From CALMEC01 sp964393105 (lineage in GTDB: Bacteria > Actinomycetota > Thermoleophilia > Miltoncostaeales > Miltoncostaeaceae), in contig CAYMSM010000061.1 of assembly GCA_964393105.1 (NCBI GenBank), forward strand, positions 47,892 through 111,891: 64,000 bases of DNA. Direction: 5' to 3'. Shown here one piece after another: positions 59,740 to 64,000 of this stretch; position 1 is the first letter of the stretch, and the number at the start of each line of letters is the position of its first letter. A program made the translations under genes and the position numbers. The notes below the pieces were generated by a model. The model was not told the DNA's origin and made no database searches. It saw only the letters and a list, made by a program, of their open reading frames with translations.

Positions 59740-60726
59740 GTGCCCGAACACTTGTCAGAGCTCGCGCTCATCGAACGCATCGCCCGCGCCACCGCGCTCC
59801 GGGCCGGCGTCGCGTTGGGCATCGGCGACGACGCGGCGGTGATCGAGGGCGACCCGCCGAGCATCGTCACGCAGGACCTGCTCGTCGACGGCGTCCACTT
59901 CCGGCGGATGACAAGCACGTTCACCGACATCGGGCACAAGGCCCTCGCCGTCAACCTGTCCGACCTGGCCGCGATGGGTGCGACGCCGATCGCCGCGTTC
60001 ATCGGATTGGGCCTCCCCACAGAGGGCGGGCTCGGCGTCGACGACGTCGACGCCCTCTACGCCGGCATCGAGGCGCTCGCCGCCGTTCACGAGCTGACGA
60101 TCGCGGGAGGCGACATCACCCGGGCGCCCGTCCTGGTGGTTGCGGTGACGGCGATCGGCCACATGCCGGCCGGAGTCGCACCTGTCCGGCGGTCAACCGC
60201 TCGCCCCGGTGACGCCGTGTGCGTGACCGGAACCCTCGGCGGCGCCGCAGCGGGGTTGTCGTTGCTCGACCAGCCGGGGCTGGCGGCCGGGATCACGGAG
60301 GCCGACGCGCTACGAGCCGCATCGCGGCGTCCGACACCCAGGGTCGAGGCGGGCCGGCGACTGGCCATCGGTGGCGCGTCGGCGATGATTGACTGCTCGG
60401 ACGGCCTTGCGCTGGATGCCTCACGCCTGGCAGCGGCATCGCACGTCGGAATCGAGATCGACCTGGAGGACCTGCCGGTGGCAGCGGGCGTGGCGCAGGT
60501 CGCAGAGGCGACCGGGCGCGCGACGGACCTCCTCGCGGCGACCGGCGGCGACGACTACGAGCTGATCGTCACCGCGCCCGACGATCTCGTCACAGGGCTG
60601 AGCGGGGGTCTCGATGTCCCGTTGACGTGCATTGGGAGGGTCGTCGAGGGTACCGGCGTCACGCTGCGCCGCGACGGCGTGATTGTCACGGTACCCACCC
60701 CGGGGTGGGAGCACCGCTTCGACTGA
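59740..60726 (+). CDS. thiL: Thiamine-monophosphate kinase
   Basis: Phosphorylates TMP to thiamine diphosphate. GTG 59740 with GGAG upstream gives 328 residues. GIGDDAAVIEG, DLLVDGVHF, NLSDLAAMGATP, GGDITRAP, DCSDGLALDASRLA and GGDDYELI match ThiL. The fold is shared with SelD and PurM, but the motifs favour ThiL. Confidence 0.95.
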   Translation: MPEHLSELALIERIARATALRAGVALGIGDDAAVIEGDPPSIVTQDLLVDGVHFRRMTSTFTDIGHKALAVNLSDLAAMGATPIAAFIGLGLPTEGGLGVDDVDALYAGIEALAAVHELTIAGGDITRAPVLVVAVTAIGHMPAGVAPVRRSTARPGDAVCVTGTLGGAAAGLSLLDQPGLAAGITEADALRAASRRPTPRVEAGRRLAIGGASAMIDCSDGLALDASRLAAASHVGIEIDLEDLPVAAGVAQVAEATGRATDLLAATGGDDYELIVTAPDDLVTGLSGGLDVPLTCIGRVVEGTGVTLRRDGVIVTVPTPGWEHRFD

Positions 60727-60735
60727 CGACCGGTG

Positions 60736-62631
60736 TTACGCGACCGCCTCGCCGGTGTCGGCATCGTCGTCGACGTCGGGGTTGACGGGATTCAGCTCGA
60801 TCGTCTGACCGAGTGGGCGCAGACGGAACGTCTCGGGGCGCGGGCCGAGCAGCTCCTCGACCTCGTCGCGATCGAGCGCCTCGGCGTCCAGCAGGGCCGT
60901 GGCGGAGCGGTGCAAGACGTCTTCGTTGTCCTCCAAGAGCTCGTATGCAGCGCGGTAGGCGCCACCCAGAAGCGACTGGATCTCGCGCTCGATGCGCTCC
61001 TCGCCCGTAGGTCCGCGCGAGCCACCGGTCAGACCGGCGGCCAGGCTCTCTTCGGTCGTGCTGCGCGCCATGCCGAGGTCCTGCACCATGATGCGCGCGA
61101 GCTCGGTGGCGCGGCGCAGGTCATCCGCCGCTCCGGACGTCATCTGACCGAAGATCAGCTCTTCGGCGGCACGCCCGCCCATAATGCGAGCGAGTCGATC
61201 CAAATGTTCCTGACGGGTCGCGAGGAACCGGTCCTCGTCGGGAAACGAGACCGTCACGCCCAGGGCTTGGCCCTGCGGGATGACCGTCACCCGTTCGATG
61301 GGCTCGCAGGTGGGAAGCATGTGCCCCACGATGGCGTGCCCCATCTCGTGGTAGGCGACCAGTGTCCGCTCGGTCTCGGAGAGCACCTGCGTGCGCTTCT
61401 CCGGCCCAGCCGCCAGTCGCAGCAATGCCCTGCGGAAATCGTCGAGCACGATGGCCGAGCGGTGAGCCCGTGTGGCCTCGAACGCCGCCTCGTTGCAGAG
61501 CGCCGCCAGGTCGGCCCCGGCCATGCCCGCGGTAAAGGCCGCGACCTGGCCGAGCTCGACACCCGGCGCAATCGGACGGGTGCGGGTGTGGACATCCAGG
61601 ATCAGGCGGCGGGCCTGCCGGTCGGGGAGTCCGACCGCGATCTTGCGGTCAAAGCGTCCAGCACGAACCAGCGCCGGGTCCAGGTGCTCCAAACGGTTGG
61701 TCGACGCCAGGACCACGACCGGCTTGCCGGGGTCCACGTCGAAGCCGTCCATCTCGGACAGGAGCTGGTCAAGCGTCGCCGTGTGCTCGCGTTCGCCTCC
61801 ACCGCCCCCACCGCTTCGGCGCTCGCCGATCGCGTCGATCTCGTCGATGTAGAGCAGCGCCGGCGCGTTCTTGCGCGCCGCCTCGAACAGATCGCGGATG
61901 CGGCGAGCGCCGACACCCACGTACACCTCGACGAACTCCGAGCCCGACGCGCTGAAGAACGGCACGCCGGCCTCACCCGCGACGGCCTTGGCCAGCAACG
62001 TCTTGCCCGTGCCGGGTGGGCCGTACAGCACGATGCCCTTGGGCAGCAGCGCCCCCATGGCCTCATACCGTCCCGGATCGCGCAGGTACTCCGCGATCTC
62101 GATGACCTCGTCGCGGATCTCGTCGATGCCCGCGACCTCCGCGAGCTTGGTGTTGGACTGCACGGCCTTGATCTTGTGGCTGAACCGCGCCCCGCCCATC
62201 TGCCGGACCGTCACGTAGATCAGGAAGACGAGCAGCGCCATGAGAATCAGCGGTCCCCAGGTCTGAAGCCACCCGGACACGTCGAAGCCTCCGCCGTCCT
62301 CGACCACGGCGGCCGGCTTGACAGGGCGGGCGTCGACATCGGCCAGATCGAACCGCTTCGCCGTGGCCCGCTCGACGACCCGATCACGCATCGCGGCGGT
62401 CGTGAGCGCCGCTTGGTAGCGGGCTCCGGTCGGCGGGAACAGCACCAGGTCGGCCTCGGTGCCGCGGTCGATCAGCTGACCGAATTCGACCTTGCCGTCT
62501 TCGATGAGTGCGATCGCCTTCGTCGGCGAGATCATCCGCACGTCTGCGCCTCGCGGCTCCGCGACGGCCAGCGCCGGAACGAGCGCGAGGGACGCGATTG
62601 CGGCGATCAAAGCGATTCGGACAGTGCGCAT
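60736..62631 (-). CDS. ftsH: ATP-dependent zinc metalloprotease FtsH
   Basis: Membrane-bound AAA+ protease for quality control. ATG 62631 with GGAAGGTGG upstream gives 631 residues. N-terminal signal-anchor helix (ALIAAIASLALVPALAVA), extracytoplasmic part, second helix about 123-143, Walker A GPPGTGKT (204-211), Walker B LLYIDEIDAIG, SRH region RAGRFDRKI, and zinc motif HEMGH at 428-432. C-terminal tail is acidic. Divergent from the zincin gene. Confidence 0.96.
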   Translation of the reverse strand: MRTVRIALIAAIASLALVPALAVAEPRGADVRMISPTKAIALIEDGKVEFGQLIDRGTEADLVLFPPTGARYQAALTTAAMRDRVVERATAKRFDLADVDARPVKPAAVVEDGGGFDVSGWLQTWGPLILMALLVFLIYVTVRQMGGARFSHKIKAVQSNTKLAEVAGIDEIRDEVIEIAEYLRDPGRYEAMGALLPKGIVLYGPPGTGKTLLAKAVAGEAGVPFFSASGSEFVEVYVGVGARRIRDLFEAARKNAPALLYIDEIDAIGERRSGGGGGGEREHTATLDQLLSEMDGFDVDPGKPVVVLASTNRLEHLDPALVRAGRFDRKIAVGLPDRQARRLILDVHTRTRPIAPGVELGQVAAFTAGMAGADLAALCNEAAFEATRAHRSAIVLDDFRRALLRLAAGPEKRTQVLSETERTLVAYHEMGHAIVGHMLPTCEPIERVTVIPQGQALGVTVSFPDEDRFLATRQEHLDRLARIMGGRAAEELIFGQMTSGAADDLRRATELARIMVQDLGMARSTTEESLAAGLTGGSRGPTGEERIEREIQSLLGGAYRAAYELLEDNEDVLHRSATALLDAEALDRDEVEELLGPRPETFRLRPLGQTIELNPVNPDVDDDADTGEAVA

Positions 62632-62717
62632 GCTCGGTATCCACCTTCCATGGTGACCTGCGGTGTAATCATTCAACCGCATCCAACGACAGATAACACC
62701 CCCCAAAAGTCCAGGAA

Positions 62718-63068
62718 GTGACATCCGTGCTGGATCGACCCACCTTCGAGCGACTCGTCGCACAGGCGATCGACGCAGTGCCCGAGCCGTTCGCCTCGGC
62801 GCTCAACGAGGTCGCCGTCGTCGTCGAGGACCGCTCGCCCGACGATGACCCCGGTCTTTACGGTCTGTACTTGGGCGCACCCCTCGACGAGCCCTGGGCG
62901 GCATCAGGTGGACTCCCGCCGATGATCGCGATCTACATGTATCCCCTGATCCACGACTGCGCGACCGAGGACGAGCTGGTGGACGAGGTCCGCATCACCG
63001 TGCTGCACGAGCTGGGACACCACCTGGGCATGGACGAGGACGACTTGGAGGCGCTCGGATACGGGTAA
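62718..63068 (+). CDS. Zincin-like metallopeptidase (DUF1025 type)
   Basis: 116 residues. HExxH zinc motif H97-E98-H101 in VLHELGHHLGMDEDDLEALGYG, the exact C-terminal signature of the minimal zincin family. GTG 62718 start. Stop overlaps the longer reading of the next ORF by one base. Activity of this family is not established. Confidence 0.88.
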   Translation: MTSVLDRPTFERLVAQAIDAVPEPFASALNEVAVVVEDRSPDDDPGLYGLYLGAPLDEPWAASGGLPPMIAIYMYPLIHDCATEDELVDEVRITVLHELGHHLGMDEDDLEALGYG

Positions 63069-63104
63069 TGTCCAGAGGCGCTGAGAGCTTCCGTGATCGG
63101 GAAG

Positions 63105-63110
63105 TAGAAT
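63105..63110 (+). promoter_or_regulatory. -10 box of the nitroreductase gene
   Basis: TAGAAT eight bases before the ATG at 63119; leaderless and decides the start. Confidence 0.55.
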
Positions 63111-63118
63111 TACCTCGA

Positions 63119-63682
63119 ATGGGCGACGAACTGGATGTGCTCCTGTCGCGCCGGAGCGTGGGCAGGCTCAAGCCGGACCCGGTTCCGCGCCACGTCGTCG
63201 ACGAACTGCTCGTCGCGGCCACGTACGCGCCCAATCACCATCTGACCGCTCCGTGGCGGTTCATCGTCCTGACCGGTTCGTCACGACGCGCCATCGGCGA
63301 GGCCCACGCCGCCGCGGTGCTGCGCGAACACCCCGACGCACGACCCGACGTCATCGCGCGCGAGTCCGCCCGGCTGGAGCGCGCGCCCGTCGTCGTCGCG
63401 TGCATCGTGCGAACCGACCGCCACGACATCGTGCGTGCCCGCGAGGACCGCGACGCGGTGGCGGCGGCGATCCAGAACCTCCTGCTGGCCGCACACATCA
63501 AGGGCCTGGCGGCGATGTGGCGCACCGGAGCGATCGTGGACGAGCCCGAGGTCGCCGCCGCGCTCGGGCTGACGTCTGACGACGCGATCGTCGCGTTCGT
63601 CTACCTCGGCCGCGCGGCCTCCTTCCCACCGGACAGACCGCGACAGCCGATCGAGACTGTTGTGGAGTGGCGGGAACGGTGA
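63119..63682 (+). CDS. Nitroreductase-family flavoprotein
   Basis: FMN-dependent NAD(P)H oxidoreductase fold. 187 residues from ATG 63119. LLSRRSVGRLKPDPVPRHVV and AATYAPNHHLTAPWRFIV at the N-terminus, AAIQNLLLAAHIKGLAAMWRTG in the middle and IVAFVYLGRAA near the end. Substrate unknown. An earlier GTG at 63068 would add 17 unrelated residues. Confidence 0.88.
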   Translation: MGDELDVLLSRRSVGRLKPDPVPRHVVDELLVAATYAPNHHLTAPWRFIVLTGSSRRAIGEAHAAAVLREHPDARPDVIARESARLERAPVVVACIVRTDRHDIVRAREDRDAVAAAIQNLLLAAHIKGLAAMWRTGAIVDEPEVAAALGLTSDDAIVAFVYLGRAASFPPDRPRQPIETVVEWRER

Positions 63683-63729
63683 CACGGAGCAGAGGGGTGG
63701 GGCGGGCATCCTCCCCACCCATCGCCCAT

Positions 63730-64000
63730 CTACTCGTGCAGCCCCTCGATTTTGATCGAGGCCTCGCCGCCGTAGCGGCGGTTGAGGTTGATGATGACGG
63801 CGGTCGAGCCCTCGATGATGAGCGCGTTGGCCAGGATGCCGGCGTCCAGCGCGCGTACCCCTGGCAGAGCCTTGGTCAGCTCCATGACGGCCTCGCGAGT
63901 GTCCTTGCCGCGACCGCACACCAGCACGTCTGCGTCGATCGTCTCGCGCTTCTGCAGCCGTCCGGCGGGGAGGTTGTTGTAGGCCATCGCCACCTTGGCC
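63730..64000 (-). CDS. npdG: F420-dependent NADP oxidoreductase, C-terminal part (cut by window)
   Basis: C-terminal 90 residues; the frame runs off the right edge, so the N-terminal Rossmann domain is outside. KVAMAYNNLPAGRL, VLVCGRGKDTREAVMELTKALPG, RALDAGILANALIIEG and INLNRRYGGEASIKIEGL match reduced-F420:NADP oxidoreductase. It exchanges hydride between NADPH and coenzyme F420, which supports an actinobacterial origin. Confidence 0.85.
   Translation of the reverse strand, partial: AKVAMAYNNLPAGRLQKRETIDADVLVCGRGKDTREAVMELTKALPGVRALDAGILANALIIEGSTAVIINLNRRYGGEASIKIEGLHE

Noticed and set aside
59740..60726. selD (selenophosphate synthetase) reading of this gene, which would support the selenoprotein
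   Set aside because: Lacks the SelD N-terminal Cys/Sec-Lys segment and matches ThiL motifs throughout.

Overview
The window reads as a GC-rich chromosome of a deep-branching actinobacterium. The evidence is an actinobacterial integration host factor (mihF), a MurT/GatD lipid II amidation pair, an F420-dependent oxidoreductase fragment, DUF6636 and YbjN family proteins, GTGA/ATGA overlaps throughout, and many leaderless genes with a TAnnnT box 6-8 bases before the start. A class such as Thermoleophilia would fit, but that placement is inference.

Layout. 1-3029: end of a pyrimidine operon (pyrB, pyrC, an isochorismatase-like hydrolase, and a carA cut off after about 80 codons). 3113-5251: mihF, gmk, coaBC. 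5444-10058: a MoxR ATPase / DUF58 / membrane transglutaminase unit split by a 202-bp MITE. 10133-11040: TPR and YbjN proteins. 11089-19836: rimP-nusA-ylxR-infB-DUF503-rbfA-DHH phosphoesterase-truB-ribF. 20009-25524: rpsO, pnp, an M16 protease, dapB, a cupin and an LssY-like gene. 25522-28030: an accessory island (MITE, a hypothetical zinc/HTH-like protein, a frameshifted IS630-type element). 28143-44092: dapA, rnj, ftsK, a rodZ-like gene, cinA, thpR, recA, a vapBC pair, miaB, miaA, dapF, dapL and dut, with a SOD/hydrolase pair on the other strand. 44097-47587: a two-gene multicopper oxidase operon with a membrane-anchored partner, divergent from a secreted thioredoxin-like gene with an in-frame UGA. 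47614-51206: gatD, a methyltransferase, murT and rpiA. 51405-64000: an MBL-fold protein, yqgE, ilvN, gatCAB, cytochrome c, a UPF0104 membrane protein, thiL, ftsH, a zincin, a nitroreductase and the end of an F420:NADP reductase.

Several units work together. dapA, dapB, dapL and dapF give the short aminotransferase route to meso-diaminopimelate, and MurT/GatD then amidates the cell-wall precursor. The nusA-infB-rbfA block handles transcription elongation, translation initiation and 30S maturation. thpR-recA and cinA form a DNA-maintenance neighbourhood.

The most interesting observations are: (1) a thioredoxin-like protein whose first redox cysteine is encoded by UGA (U-G-T-C), with a small SECIS-like stem-loop 18 bases downstream, a candidate selenoprotein; (2) a 202-203-bp fold-back MITE present three times, plus a related IS630-type element and a 14-bp terminal remnant, all sitting exactly at the TA of gene stop codons so that the stops are regenerated; one copy also supplies a new in-frame GTG start to the next gene; (3) a methyltransferase gene inserted between murT and gatD with overlapping ends; (4) several conserved genes (gmk, miaA, vapC, dapL) without a normal start codon, two with the same GTGTCCT context, which may be assembly indels or unusual initiation.
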